From Irineochytrium annulatum (lineage: Eukaryota; Chytridiomycota; Chytridiomycetes; Chytridiales; Chytridiaceae), in the NCBI GenBank assembly GCA_027600665.1, contig JADGJL010000055.1:1-53345 (forward strand): 53,345 bases of DNA. The letters run 5' to 3'. Positions 24,027 through 35,214 of the stretch are shown piece after piece. The position numbers and the translations under genes were made by a program. The notes under the pieces were generated by a model that was given only the letters and a program-made list of their open reading frames with translations, had not been told where the DNA came from and ran no database searches. The first letter of the stretch is position 1. Every line of letters begins with the position of its first letter.

Positions 24027-24919
24027 ATGGCGACGGAGATCCAAACCGAAGGGGTGACGATCGACGGCAACGACCAACGACACGAGTCCCTCCGCATCCA
24101 TCCGCTCACCAGCTTTGTCGCTGTATACTTGTCGGCCTTGCTGGTTGCCTTCGCGATAGTGCGAGCGGTGAACTACCTGAGGGGGAAAACTGGCAATGGT
24201 GGAGAGACGATCGAGGCGACCGACGCTGAGGAGTCCTACATCAGCCACGCAGAGCCTCGTGAAAGGCTCTTCCACCGAAAGGCCACTCAGGATGTGCAAG
24301 CTTCGGATGTGTACGTCAGCACACCTGCGGCTCCGAATGACTCTGCTCATGCGGCCGATCTCCGCATGCGCGTGGACACCATCGAGGCTCGACTGGCGTC
24401 GGTGTTCGCCATTCTTTCAGAAATGAAGGAGGGCTTTCCGACTCCAAAGCCCATCCAGCGAATCATGGTGCCGAAACCTGCACCGCTGCAACCCATCTCA
24501 ACTGTTGAGAAAACCACAAAGAAAGAGAGATTACTGGAGGCTGAGGGGGTCCCTTCAAACTTTGCTGATAGCGATATCTTTGGGAATGTTGCGGCGGCCG
24601 CTGAACCTTCCTCCCACGATGCGCTTCGCAACCTGTTGACGAACAACACGCGCTCAACGGAAGTCGGCAGGTGACTCTTCCTTTTGCAAATCGGTTTCTC
24701 ACATTAGCATTAAGCTCTCCGCGTACCACCTTCTTGGAACGGGTCAGCGGCAGCGATCAGCGCTCGCCAACACGCCAAATACCTGTATTAAAACGGACTC
24801 TTTCAGCCCGCAAACACGAGGAGACTGGCAAAAGTCCAATTGATACTCAATTGCCTTTGAGCCCTTTGCACAACGCTCGGCTACGCAAAACAAACATTCC
24901 CAGGTATATTAATAGTTGA
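24027..24919 (+). CDS. Single-pass membrane protein of unknown function
   Basis: Two exons (24027-24670 and 24715-24919, 44-bp intron) join in frame to 282 residues. I do not recognise the family. Residues about 30-52 (SFVAVYLSALLVAFAIVRAV) form one membrane helix after a short polar N-terminus. A predicted short coiled coil follows (ADLRMRVDTIEARLASVFA, about residues 111-130). The rest is low-complexity and Ser/Pro/Lys-rich, ending with the basic stretch HNARLRKTNIPRYINS. If the intron is retained, a TGA just after residue 215 ends the protein earlier. The spliced version is preferred because the intron length matches others here and the downstream frame stays open for 68 codons. Topology and location (ER, nuclear envelope or mitochondria) cannot be told. 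Confidence 0.6.
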
Positions 24920-25953
24920 AAAAACTCTGTTAAATCTTCGCAAGAGTATTGGAGCACACGTGAGGAGAATGGCTAGCGATACGCACCGGTTTAATTCAAA
25001 TGTACGCTTCGTCTGCGCTGAGCCACCAGTCGTCACCTTATTGTCTCTTAGTGCTTGTAAAGAAGGAGAGGTGAGCTGTACATATAGTGAACTTAGTCCA
25101 ACAAGTGGGAGTATATAACAACAAGCGAGTGAGAAAAGAACGCCAATGACCTTTCCGTCTCTGCTTGATGACGTCCACAGTCCACACTGACTGCTCGTGA
25201 CGGTTCCGTTTAAATTCTTCGCATCCGCATTCTCTCGTCGTGCCTCACTTCTTGGGTTCGCTACAAACTCTCGTGCCTTTAAGCCGCCATATTTTGCATT
25301 GTACCAAAAGAGGATAGAAATGTGAAACTATGCCATGCGAGTTCAAGGCCATAGGAGCATGAGGGTGTAATAAAGCCTCCAGTTGATCAACGACGCGTCA
25401 TGAGCCAACTTCCTTCAATTTCCGCGTAAGCTACCCTAGTCTCCCTATCGCGTCCGTGCGGATAACCATACGCAACTAGCGTCCACGATCTTCTTATAGC
25501 GCCACGGTGCATCTCACTGACAGGTCAGGAGCTCCTTGTCGACACGCCAAACAAGCAATTGGACGAGACTGACAGAAGACCTTCCTAATTCATAGATCAG
25601 AGAGATCGCCAGTGGCGCGCCTATTCAAGTTGCTTTGGTCGGACAAAATTAACTGGCATGCTGACAGCAATTAATGCCTAAAAGACTAAAATGCAGAGAT
25701 CGAAAGTTGTCGCCAACCTGGTAGCTACAACCCCGTACAATTCAGCCGACAGAGAACTCTTGGGCCGCAATGTTGTGTCACGGCAGGTCCATGACTTCTC
25801 TGGCTCAATCCTGGAGAGTGAGCCTTGTTCGCATGCCGTTCGGTGCCCAGCGGTACGCTGATTGCAGCTCACCCGTATCAGGGGTCAGCATTTCGCTATC
25901 CTGATGTCGGCTTATGTTTGGCGAAGTGGAAAGACGCCGAACTCGAAGCCTCC
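24920..25953. other. Intergenic stretch upstream of the golgin gene
   Basis: About 1 kb without a supportable gene. Short ORFs (for example 25678-25872 minus) have no recognisable content. It probably holds the 3' end of the membrane-protein gene and the promoter and leader of the golgin gene. The golgin frame stays open upstream to about 25825 but has no ATG there. Confidence 0.4.
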
Positions 25954-28653
25954 ATGGATGCCAACGTCCCGATCGACCCCGAACACCTTCTCAAAGATCT
26001 TCAGCTAGCGCGGCAGAAGGCGGCCAACGATGCGTCCCGGCTGGAGCTGTTGACGCGGGAGGTGTCAGGGCTAAGGCGGTTGTTGCTCGATGAGCGGGCG
26101 CTCACCAAACGACTGTCTGCGTCACATGGCAACGGGGAGGTGGTGGGCGGAGAGCTGGAGGTGCTGGAGCTCAAAGAAACGATCGAACTCCTCCGGAAAG
26201 ATGTGGCCAAGTTGGATGACATGCGCAAGCAGGTGACAGAACTTGAGGCCGCGGTTGCCGAGAAGACGGAGAGATGCGACGCCTTGGTCAGATCAAAATC
26301 GTCTCTTCAACAACGGGTGCAAGACCTCGAGTTGCAGCTCGCCTCCAGGCCCGTGTCAGACCTTCAACCTTTGCAGCAAGAACCGCTAGTGTCCCTCTTA
26401 GACTTATCCGACCCCCTGACCGATCCCCTCAGCGACCCTTTGACCGACCCCCTTTCTATGACCATTACACCCAGCGACATTGAACGGAATCGAGTTGTAA
26501 CCCTGGAGCGGAGGGTCGAGGAGCTGGAATCGCAAATCTCTACGCGATCCGTGCAGCTTGTGGAGCTTCAAACCTCCTCCGGGGCAGAGATCGCACGTCT
26601 GAAGGCCGAGATTGCAGTCCTATCCAGTCAAAAGGAGGTTCAGGAAGCGTCAACTGAAGCGACGGACGAGTTAAAAGCTACGATCCGCCGGCTGAAGTCG
26701 ACTGTGGAGGAAGGAAAAGCTAACTACCAGGTTCTCGCCGCGAACCTTAAAGCAGTCTCAGATCAGCTGGCGTCATCGGGTTTAGAGATCAGCAGTCTTA
26801 AAGATCGGTTGGCGGCGGCAGAGCAGGAAGCTGCAGTGGCAAAGCAAGGCGGTCATAGCAACCAGGACAGGGTGACTACGCTTGAGGCGGACCTGGTGAC
26901 TGTCAAGAAACAACTCACCGAAGAAGAAGAAAAAAAGTCGAAGTCGATCCAGCTGTTGCGAAACTCGAAAGCGCGCATCTTGAAGTTGGAAGAGATGGTG
27001 AAGGCTAAAGAAGCAGAGAACGGGCAGCTTAAAGGAGAGCTTTCGGAAGTCAGGGCTTCTGCGGTACAAGGGGTGAAGGAACGGGAGACTCAAATGGCCT
27101 CATTGACTCGGCAAGTCGAGGACATGAACATCAGGCTAAAGCGGCAACATCAAGACCTGGTTGTTGAAGGGGACCGTCGGCGGCAAAGAGATCTGGAAGT
27201 CGAGTCACTTCAGATTACTGTTCGTGACCTGACTGTGACGGTAGATAAGCTGCGGGCCGAGAATAAGTTTTTAAAGGAGGACGAGCAAGACCGGAAGAAG
27301 GCGAGCGAGACGTCTCGGACGCTCCTGGAGCAACAGAGCTCGCAACTGAACGCGTGGACCGCGCAGCTCGCTGAGCTTGAGCACCGCAACGCGGACCTCG
27401 AAACGGAACTTGATACATCGCAGCGGCTATTCGAGTCGAGATCATCAGAGCACGAGGCGTTAAAGCTTCGATGTTCCGAGCTAGAACGAATGGTGTACGA
27501 GTCAGAGCAGACCGCGGTGTCGCACACCGGCGAGGTCGATCAGCTTCGACGAGACGTCGAGAAGCTCCGAGCCGATATGCTCGAGCGGAACCGGGACCTG
27601 AAGAAGCGGGACCAAGACGTCAAGCAGGCTTTGAAGGAGCGGTCGGAAGCTTTGGAAACGGCGGAGCAGCGATCACTTGATATAGAGAGGGAAAAGGCGG
27701 AGCTTGAAAAGGTCAAAAGGTTGCTGGCGGCCCTCGAGGCCACGAACGAGGAGTGGGAGGGGAAGTTGAAGGTTGCGGAGGATCGGTTACGAGAGCAGGA
27801 AACAGCGATGCGGACGCTATTAGAAGACGGGCGCGTCCAGGTGGAGGAGAAGGAGAAGGTCCTTGAGGACATGAGAGTCCGAGAAGCACACCTTCAGAAG
27901 ATGAACAAGGTGCGGAGTTGGTTGCTCCTTTAGATGTTTTGCTTTGCCTCTGCTGAATGCTATTGTAGGCCCTTAAGGAAGAAGTCCGGAAACTTTCCAG
28001 GTCAATTGGCCTGGCGACCCCAACAAGTACCCCACCCTTCTCCTCCCGCCCTTCTCTTGTCGACACAGGCGATGCCATGCCTCGGGGCGCCTCTAGGCGG
28101 AGCTCCTCCTCCTCCCTATCAAACGGTTCGCCTTCAATCTCCTCTACTTCCCCCGTCCTCCCTACCAGCAACCACCACTACCAGAACCACACCCAACACC
28201 AGCTTCAAGCCCCTCACCAGCCGCCCCAGCAGCCGCAAGGCGCGTCTACAAACCCTAACGCGGCCATACCACCTTTACCGCCACGGACTACTAGTGCGCT
28301 TAGCAATGGAAGCCAGGCGACCGCGAGGGCGTCGTCGGTACCGATTCCGTCCTCTTCGGCTGCTACGTTTTCGGGAGGCACAGTGTCCGGCCGGTCGAGC
28401 CCTTCCGGATCGCTCGGGAGCTTGTCGACGGCGATATCGGCGCCGTTTTTGCTTGACGACTCAAACCTTGAATACCTCAAAAACATCCTTGTCAAGTTCG
28501 TGGAGTCGAAAAAAGAGAAGAGGGTGAGTAATGTCTGACAAGTTCTGTGGCCACTAACATACGATCTTGTTGTAGATTCAAATGATACCGGCCCTGACAA
28601 TGATTCTGAAACTTTCACCGGAGGAGGCGAGAAGAATGCAGAGACATGCGTGA
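25954..28653 (+). CDS. GRIP-domain golgin (trans-Golgi coiled-coil tether)
   Basis: Three exons (25954-27909, 27969-28523, 28576-28653) join in frame to 862 residues. Residues about 10-690 are nearly continuous heptad coiled coil (for example LLTREVSGLRRLLLDERAL), interrupted once by an acidic/Pro segment holding tandem DPL repeats (26410-26457). A Ser/Pro/Gln-rich linker follows (about 28050-28440). The C-terminus DDSNLEYLKNILVKFVESKK, continuing across the last intron into IQMIPALTMILKLSPEEARR, is a GRIP domain. It includes the conserved Tyr that contacts Arl1-GTP in animal golgins. GRIP golgins are recruited to trans-Golgi membranes by Arl1 and capture endosome-derived vesicles. Yeast IMH1 is the functional analogue. 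Start ATG 25954 was chosen as the first ATG of the open frame. Confidence 0.88.
26410..26457 (+). repeat. Four tandem 12-nt repeats coding DPL[T/S]
   Basis: Within the golgin, four consecutive codon quartets read DPLT-DPLS-DPLT-DPLS, directly after SLLDLS. The copies differ at synonymous positions (GAC/GAT, CCC/CCT, CTG/CTC/TTG/CTT), so they are not a recent slippage product; the peptide has been kept. Confidence 0.85.
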
Positions 28654-29956
28654 TGGGGTTCATTGACGCGTTTTAATGTGAAAGCGTTTTTGTTTTTATT
28701 GCCGACTTATGATATATGTCGTTAATAGATTTTGCTTCACCTTTTTTTTCTTATCTTCATATCCTGCTTTATTAGATAGACACTGGTGTTTCCGACGATG
28801 CTCATGGGCTTTGGCAATTAAATCCTGCGCTTTTACGATCGTTCTCATTGCTACCTCTGAACCTATTTCAACCTCGCTAGCTTGTGCTCGACTGTCACTA
28901 CCAGGACGCTCTTCCGACTGAAGCGTCGAGTGCCAGTTAAGATACGGATGCTCGCTTGTAAAGAGGGAATTATTTCTTCGATTTTACTGTCCGTTTAAAG
29001 TGTGGGAGGAAAGGAAATAGCGAAAAAAGCAACTCTTTTTTCAAACCCAGCAAAAAAGGAAAGAAGTGGGAGACAGCATTGATAAAATTGCAATCGACAG
29101 CGACTGGCAATATACTCTACGCCAAAGACGATAACTACTACCAAACAATGATAATGGTAAAGAAATGGAAACACAGGTGCACCATTACACTCACAGCGTC
29201 CGTGCTAAAGACAATAGGCAAACAGAAGAAGAAAGGCAAAGGAAAATGAGTGGCATAAATAACAATTAACGACAAGGCCAGGCAGGAAGGAGTGACTGTG
29301 CCATGAGTTGATACATCTAACGAACGACAAGAAGGTAATTTTGCGGGAGTAATAGGCAAGAAACCGAAAACAAGACAAACGCAGATTAGGCACAAGACAA
29401 GGGAAAGGGAACGAGAGTGGAAGAGAGGAAAGTGTTCGTGTAGGCAACAAAGGGGAGCGGGCGAGTTCAACCTAAGTATAAGTGGTGATGAAGGTGAAGT
29501 TAAAGTGTGATCAACAAACACAATATGCAAGCAGGGATAGTTAAGAATAAGATAGAGGGGCCATAGATGCGCGGCACGGAGATTATTGTCCAACATTAAG
29601 CAACAAAGAGCAACCGTGACGAAAAAAAAATATTGTTCGAATGTGGCGAGCGTCAGCAACTATGGCGTTTACGTTGTAAGAGAAGCGCTACGACGAAGTG
29701 GCAAAAATTGTTCTTGGACAAGCACATGCTTCTTCGAAGCCGCCCATGAGCTAAGGCGAAATATCCTTCAGAGACGAATGAAAGATAGAAATAAATGAAA
29801 GCATGGAAGTGGACAATAGACAATCCACCAGCGGTGTGTTTGAGGACACTAAAACAACACGGCAGGGAGTCGACAAGAACCAATGACATGAACTCCAAAG
29901 TATGTGTACAACAATAGGTAAGCAAAAAGGTGGCACACTAACGACCATCTCAGAAG
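28654..29956. other. Convergent 3' region between the golgin and a GC-rich unknown gene
   Basis: 1.3 kb that is purine-rich on the plus strand and pyrimidine-rich on the minus strand. It contains runs such as GAAAAAAAAATATTG near 29618. Hydrophobic minus-strand ORFs (29138-29659) exist but look like translated pyrimidine-rich sequence. I see no gene; it is probably the 3' UTRs of both neighbours. Confidence 0.4.
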
Positions 29957-31591
29957 TCACGACTCGCTCACCTCCCGCCTCCTCCACCTTCCCACCACCC
30001 TCCCAACTAACCTCCCCCAGCCCGTTTTGTGCCTGTCACCACCACCACCCGACCCACCGTCGCCGCCCGAACACTTGCCCGGCCACTTCCACCACGCGGT
30101 CTTGCCGCCATGGCATCCCTTCCTCGGCTCCCCCGCGTGCTCGTCCGGCATCTCGAACGCCGAACGCGCGGCGCGCTCCTCGTACGAACCGGGGCCAGCC
30201 ATGATTCGCAGGAACGGAAGCGGGATGTCGAGCACGACCGGCGCGGCGACCTTCGCCTCCACACCGCCGGTAAGCTCGACAGACCGGTTCGTGGCCCCGA
30301 TCGGGACGGACGACCTGCGAGGCGGCGGGACGAGGCCGCGCAGGCACGGCTTGCGCTCCATGCTGGTGTACGGCGGCGCGTCGTCGTCGTCCGCGTCGTC
30401 GTTCACGAGCGTGACGGCCGACGCGGGCGAAGGGGACGTGCGCTGGTGCTCGCCCTCTTGGACGGCGATGGCGATGGCGGTGGGGAGAGATTTGGAGCGG
30501 GAGCGGACGCGGCGGGAGCGGGTCAGGGGTTCGCCGGGGACGGCGGTCAGCGGCGGCGGTGAGGCGGCTGCGGCGTAGTCGGGGGGTGATGAGAGGCAGA
30601 CGGGCTCGGCAACGGCGGCGGCGAGGATCGGGGACAGTTCGATGGATGACTGAGGCTCGAGGTTGGGAACGTAAGGTTGGTCGAGGGACGGCTGGGCGGG
30701 CTGCTCGTCAACGATCCATGGCTGAGAGACCAGCGCGTCGTAGAGCTCGTCGTCGTCAACGGCTATATCGACCACGGCCTCGATGTCGACGGCCGCTTCT
30801 CCCATAACGACCTCCTCCACCACTTGTGCCATCTCCTTGACTTCCACAGCAGGGGGGGAAACCACGACCACCTCCTCCACCTTCCACATCCCCGCGCCCA
30901 CGGCTTCCTGATTCCTCCTCTCCTCATCCAGCATCATCATCTGCAGCGTCCTCCTATACGCCTCCTCCGCCAGCAGCCTCCTGAGTGGCGTTACGTGGGA
31001 CCCCGTCGCCCACGCGGGAGAACCACCTGCGCCCGACGCGTTGGCTTGGCTGCTGCCCGCGTTCGCATTCCGGGGACGCCGGAGGTGCCGCCTTGACCGC
31101 AGGTTCAGACACCGGCGCGTCGTGAAGATGGCGGGGAGCGGCGCGGCGCCAGGCGGCTGGGCGACTCCGACGTCCCACATCTCCCCGTCGCCGATCACGA
31201 GTCCGTCCTCACGCCTCTCGTCGTCGTCGTCGTCGTCCATGCCACGGACGGCGGTCCGCAGCGGCGATGGCCGCGTGCAGACGCACCTCGCGGGCTTCCG
31301 AATCGATGCTTTTGCGATGGTGCTCGATCCCATTGCCATCGGCGCGGACTCGTCCACCGGCTCCAGCGGCCCCGCCTTCACGACGACGGCGGCGATCGAA
31401 CAGCTGCGCAGGGGCGGCCTTCGTGCCGTCCGAGATGTCGCGGGGTTCGGTGGGAGCGGCTTGCCCGCTGCTGGGACTACGTCGCCGGCCGTGACGAGGA
31501 TGGTGGGCAGAAGGATGGACGGCTGGCTTGCCGGGGCCGCAAACAAGGGAGCCGGGGCGAGCTCACACCTTGTGAGAGTGACGGTCGCCAT
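29957..31591 (-). CDS. Low-complexity protein of unknown function with PPxY motif
   Basis: A single uninterrupted frame of 544 residues from ATG 31591 to the stop at 29957-29959. The frame stays open further upstream, but the first convincing start is MATVTLTRCELAPAPLF. I recognise no domain. It has Ala/Pro-rich stretches, an acidic run GMDDDDDDERREDG, a predicted amphipathic helix (LRRLLAEEAYRRTLQMMMLD), a Val/Glu-rich acidic stretch, a PPxY motif in LSSPPDYAAAA, several Arg/Ser patches (RSRRVRSRSKSL) and a basic Gly-rich C-terminus. The region is very GC-rich, so several other frames are long too. This frame was chosen for length and continuity. It may be an arrestin-adaptor or signalling-scaffold type protein, but that is speculation. 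Confidence 0.5.
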   Translation of the reverse strand: MATVTLTRCELAPAPLFAAPASQPSILLPTILVTAGDVVPAAGKPLPPNPATSRTARRPPLRSCSIAAVVVKAGPLEPVDESAPMAMGSSTIAKASIRKPARCVCTRPSPLRTAVRGMDDDDDDERREDGLVIGDGEMWDVGVAQPPGAAPLPAIFTTRRCLNLRSRRHLRRPRNANAGSSQANASGAGGSPAWATGSHVTPLRRLLAEEAYRRTLQMMMLDEERRNQEAVGAGMWKVEEVVVVSPPAVEVKEMAQVVEEVVMGEAAVDIEAVVDIAVDDDELYDALVSQPWIVDEQPAQPSLDQPYVPNLEPQSSIELSPILAAAVAEPVCLSSPPDYAAAASPPPLTAVPGEPLTRSRRVRSRSKSLPTAIAIAVQEGEHQRTSPSPASAVTLVNDDADDDDAPPYTSMERKPCLRGLVPPPRRSSVPIGATNRSVELTGGVEAKVAAPVVLDIPLPFLRIMAGPGSYEERAARSAFEMPDEHAGEPRKGCHGGKTAWWKWPGKCSGGDGGSGGGGDRHKTGWGRLVGRVVGRWRRREVSES

Positions 31592-32369
31592 CACGGGTGC
31601 GCGGCGTTCGTGGTGTGCGTGGAGGGTAATGTGATGTTGGGAGTGCTGCAGCCCGTCCTGGCAATGTGAAGGAACCGAGGGCAACTGGGTGTGGGATGGG
31701 GTAGGGACGTCGGGGTGATGCTTTGGTAACGTAATGTGTAATGTGTTGTAATGTGCTGTTTGCGACGCGGGGTTGAGGGTGGGAACGACGGCGCGGTGCT
31801 GGCAGGCTGGGAGGAGGACGTCGATGTCGAAGGCGAGGTGTCGATTGTCGATTGCCCGCGACGCAGTGCCCTGGTCGAGGCCGTTGACAGAACGCCGATG
31901 GCCAACAAGCAATGCTGAATGCAAGGGGCCAGTGCTGCGTTGGTACCAAGAAAGGGAGTGACACGGGGCGGCTTGAAGGGGCAGACGAGGAAAAAAAAAT
32001 CAAAAATCCAAGTGGCTTCACGCCGGAGTCTAAATCTCTAATGGCATCTACAGTGTATATTATCAAAGAAAAAGATGTTAACATGAGCGTGCCACGCTGT
32101 TGCGTAATCGCGTAATCAGTTGATTATACAAAATACAGTGTCAAATTACGTGAAGAAAGTTGGACGTTCGATTGCCACGATGCCACGAAATCATGTGATT
32201 ATGTCATTAATGTCGAGGGTCGTGAAGCCAGCGACAATGCCGTTCCTTTGGACATCAATCGAGGACAGTCACAATCATCGCACATTGTGTTGCGTTAGAG
32301 GTTTGGTTGACATTGCATCTGTCAACTTTGACTCCGTGGCTTGAAAGCTTCGCGAGCCTTCCGATTCCG
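31592..32369. promoter_or_regulatory. Divergent upstream region (GC-rich unknown gene / deacetylase)
   Basis: 778 bp between start codons facing away from each other. The left half is GC-rich with minus-strand open frames continuing from the neighbour; the right half is AT-richer. I see no supportable gene or recognised regulatory motif. Confidence 0.35.
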
Positions 32370-33832
32370 ATGACGCCCACACTCGTCTCCCTCCTCTTCG
32401 GCGCCGTTGGGGCCGCTGCCGCCTACCTCCCATACTCCGGAACGCCCGGGTGAGTAGCCTTGTTGGATGCTCGGTATGAATGCGTTAGACCCATGGGGTC
32501 CACCACTCCGGCCGCCGCAGTTCCCGCCCCTTCCCCTCACAGCGGCATGCAGTCTTTCTGATCATCTTTCAACCATCCGCAGATGGCCGGCTCTCGACAC
32601 CCCACCCCCCGTGAACAAAACTTGGTCGGAGCTCTATCTGGCCAACGCCAGCATCCCGGACCACTCTGTCTCCCCCACCCTGCAATCTAACCCCGATTAC
32701 ACCCATACGATAAACTCCTGCGTTGGACACATGATTTGGGGCATTACTTTCGGTATGCGTTCTTTTGTAATGACATCGGTCGGATGGGCGGATAAGGCAG
32801 TGGTGCAAGGAGGAGGCCTGGCGCCGTGGCACATTGAGCTTATGATGACATATGGTTTTCTGCTCACCAGACGATGGGCCCAGTGAATACACGCCGGGAC
32901 TGCTGGACTACCTTGACAGCGTCAACTTGAAGGTGACCTTCTTTATCGTCGGTTCTCGCATCGCGGAGTCAGTCGCGTAAGTCACCTCATCGAGCATCTC
33001 AGTCTTCCGCAAACGCAACTTTAACGTCCGTTTACTTCGTTCCTCCTCTTGCAGACATCAGCAGACCCTCCTTCGCGCCTTCAATGCCGGGCATCAGATT
33101 GGCATCCACACGTGGTCTCACAGCCCCATCAGCACCCAAACGAATGACGAGATAGTTGCCGAGGCCATGTACACCTCCAACATCATCGAATCCGTTACGG
33201 GCCAGGCGCCCCGATACTTCCGGCCTCCCTACGGCGACATCGTAAGTTCATAGAAACTTCGTCCGTCCCACTCTAGCGTCCTCTTTTGTTAACGAATTAC
33301 ATCCAAGGACGCCCGCTCATACGCAGTCCTCAAAGCCCTGGGGCTCGAGGTTATCATCTGGGACCACGACACCCAGGACTGGGAGCTCTCCAATTACCCT
33401 TCCTCCATCCTTGGCGGCATCACCCCTTCGACCGTCCAGAACGCCGTCAGCTCCTGGGTCCAGAAGGCGCCCGGCAACATCCTCTCCCTCGAGCACGACC
33501 TTTGGCAGTACAGCGCCGCGCAGGGGCCATACGCGATCGGGAAAGCCGTCGCGGCCGGGTATCGCGTCGTGACGGTCGAGGAGTGCGTCGAGGGCCCCTC
33601 GGCGTACTTGAGCGGGTTGAGCGCGAACGAGACGGCAGCGACGTTGGCGACTACGACGGCGCCGTTTGGAGGGTTCGTGACCGCGACGGCCGATTTGACG
33701 AGCGTTGGTGTCGGCGTCGCGACTACCGGAGGGGGAGAGAACGTTGTCGTGTCCGCAGGTTCTTTGGCTGCGATGCCCAGCGCCGCCTTCTTCATGGTCG
33801 GAACCTTTGTGGCGCTTGTCGCTTCCGCCTAA
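32370..33832 (+). CDS. Secreted, GPI-anchored polysaccharide (chitin) deacetylase
   Basis: Five exons (32370-32449, 32583-32752, 32871-32976, 33055-33241, 33308-33832) give a NodB-fold enzyme. It has a signal peptide (MTPTLVSLLFGAVGAAAAYL). The NodB motifs are ITFDDGPS (catalytic Asp and metal Asp, split by an intron), HTWSHSPIS (metal His pair), RFPPYGD-type RPPYGD, and IIWDHDTQDW. A Leu/His motif follows in ILSLEHDLW. The C-terminus is a Thr/Ser-rich stretch ending in a hydrophobic tail (AAFFMVGTFVALVASA) typical of GPI attachment. Family members remove acetyl groups from chitin, making chitosan in the fungal wall. The substrate is inferred; a peptidoglycan or xylan deacetylase is less likely in this setting. 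Confidence 0.94.
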
Positions 33833-35214
33833 GTGGACTGGGTACACATAGTGGTGGGATTGCGATTAGAGAGGGGCAACGCGTGAACTTGTCACTATGA
33901 CTGCAGATATCTTGTTTTCACGGCTTTGATGAGGCTTTGATGATTGCCACTATTTCCTTGTATGTCTTCAAGGCTGGCGAATTCGTATACTGGACGTTTT
34001 CTTTTCTATTTCTCGTTTTGCTTGCTTCTTTGATTTTTTCACGTTGATCTCGCCGGCAAGTACGTTTGTCTTGCATACTTTTCTCGCGCATGGGACTGGA
34101 GTTTAGATCGCTCATCATTTGACTTTCTCCTCACTTCTGAGTTGCTTCGGTTGGGTTTGTTTCCCCCAGTGTCGCTCGCCGTCTCCGGTGTGAGTACGCC
34201 ACCCTCGGTTCCTTCATTTGCCCTTCCCTCCGTTTTAATCGAACCCTTTCACCACCTTTGGTTTTTGCTGCTATTTTCTTCTCGTACCTATTATTTACAC
34301 CAACGTACATTTGGAAACAAATAAAGAACAATTTTTTAACCAATTATGATTGATCTATCGAGGCAAAGAGAAGGATACTTACCGTATGGCAGCCTGCTCT
34401 CACGCAAACTGCAAAGACGTAAGGCCACCGCATCATATAATAAGAAAAATGAGAGCTAAGCAATAATTAATTTTCCAACCCTACGAATAAGTAACGCTAA
34501 AAGAAGATTGGCAGCAAATAGGCGCGAGAGCCCGAGCGATATCAAGCTATATACAAGAGAGCCAAAGAAAAATGGGGTAATCGAAACAGAAATTGCTAAA
34601 AGAATGTATGATGCGTTCAAGACGAGAACAATGTAAGATGAAGATATGATCTTGAAGCAGCCCGCAACGCGATCACTTGCCCGTCGACCGCCTTTCTCGC
34701 TTTGAACTGGTGCAAGTATGCGCCATAGCGTGAATTTCACCTTGCTCTTGAGCGGCCATCCCGCCTCCCACTGCTTTCCCTGCCATCAACGCAGGGAAAG
34801 CAGCTGGCGGCCTACGGACTTAAAGCACCATGAACCTCCTTGTCTCATCAGACTACCGAGAAGGACGAGGACGCGGGACTTGCAGCGTGTTCTTTGCTGA
34901 TGTGAGAACCGGGACGTGTCGGACCGTCGTCGATGATGGGTTAGATTTGCGAGGGAGCGGGAGGGCTTGATGGCTGGCATGATGACGGGTGGTGGCGAGA
35001 GATCGGGGCTCGAGGGATTCCGCTAAGAGCCGAACTGGAGAAGTGGGAGGAGGTTGCGAGCTCAGGGTTAGAGGGCGCCTTGCGGAGTGTTTGGCTGCAT
35101 GATGAGAGGAAGAGAGGAAGTATAGTTAGCACTGTAGTATCAGGCATTGATCATCGTCATAACAACACAATCTACGGGGGGTTTTTTTTTCTTGGACAGT
35201 GAAAGAATCGAAGC
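33833..35214. other. Convergent 3' region with a strong hairpin
   Basis: 1.38 kb between two converging genes. I find no supportable coding region. A hydrophobic minus ORF (34456-34740) starts at GTG and shows no family pattern. The stretch is AT-richer than its flanks and contains the inverted repeat at 34771-34803. Confidence 0.4.
34771..34803. repeat. Perfect 12-bp inverted repeat (hairpin)
   Basis: CTGCTTTCCCTG and CAGGGAAAGCAG flank the 9-base loop CCATCAACG with no mismatch. It lies in non-coding sequence about 410 bp beyond the stop of the minus-strand gene at 35215 and about 940 bp beyond the deacetylase stop. It could be a 3' RNA structure or the end of a degenerate mobile element. 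I see no matching second copy in the window. Confidence 0.75.

Noticed and set aside
29138..29659. Hydrophobic 173-codon minus-strand ORF
   Set aside because: Composition is that of a translated pyrimidine-rich tract (Leu, Phe, Ser, Cys runs) in a 3' region, with no domain pattern.
30027..31634. Several long plus-strand ORFs opposite the GC-rich orphan gene
   Set aside because: High GC removes stop codons in many frames; none is as long or continuous as the minus-strand frame, and they are highly Arg/Ala/Pro-biased.
34456..34740. 94-codon minus ORF resembling a membrane protein
   Set aside because: It begins at GTG, lacks an ATG near the start and sits in AT-rich intergenic DNA; the hydrophobicity is explained by base composition.
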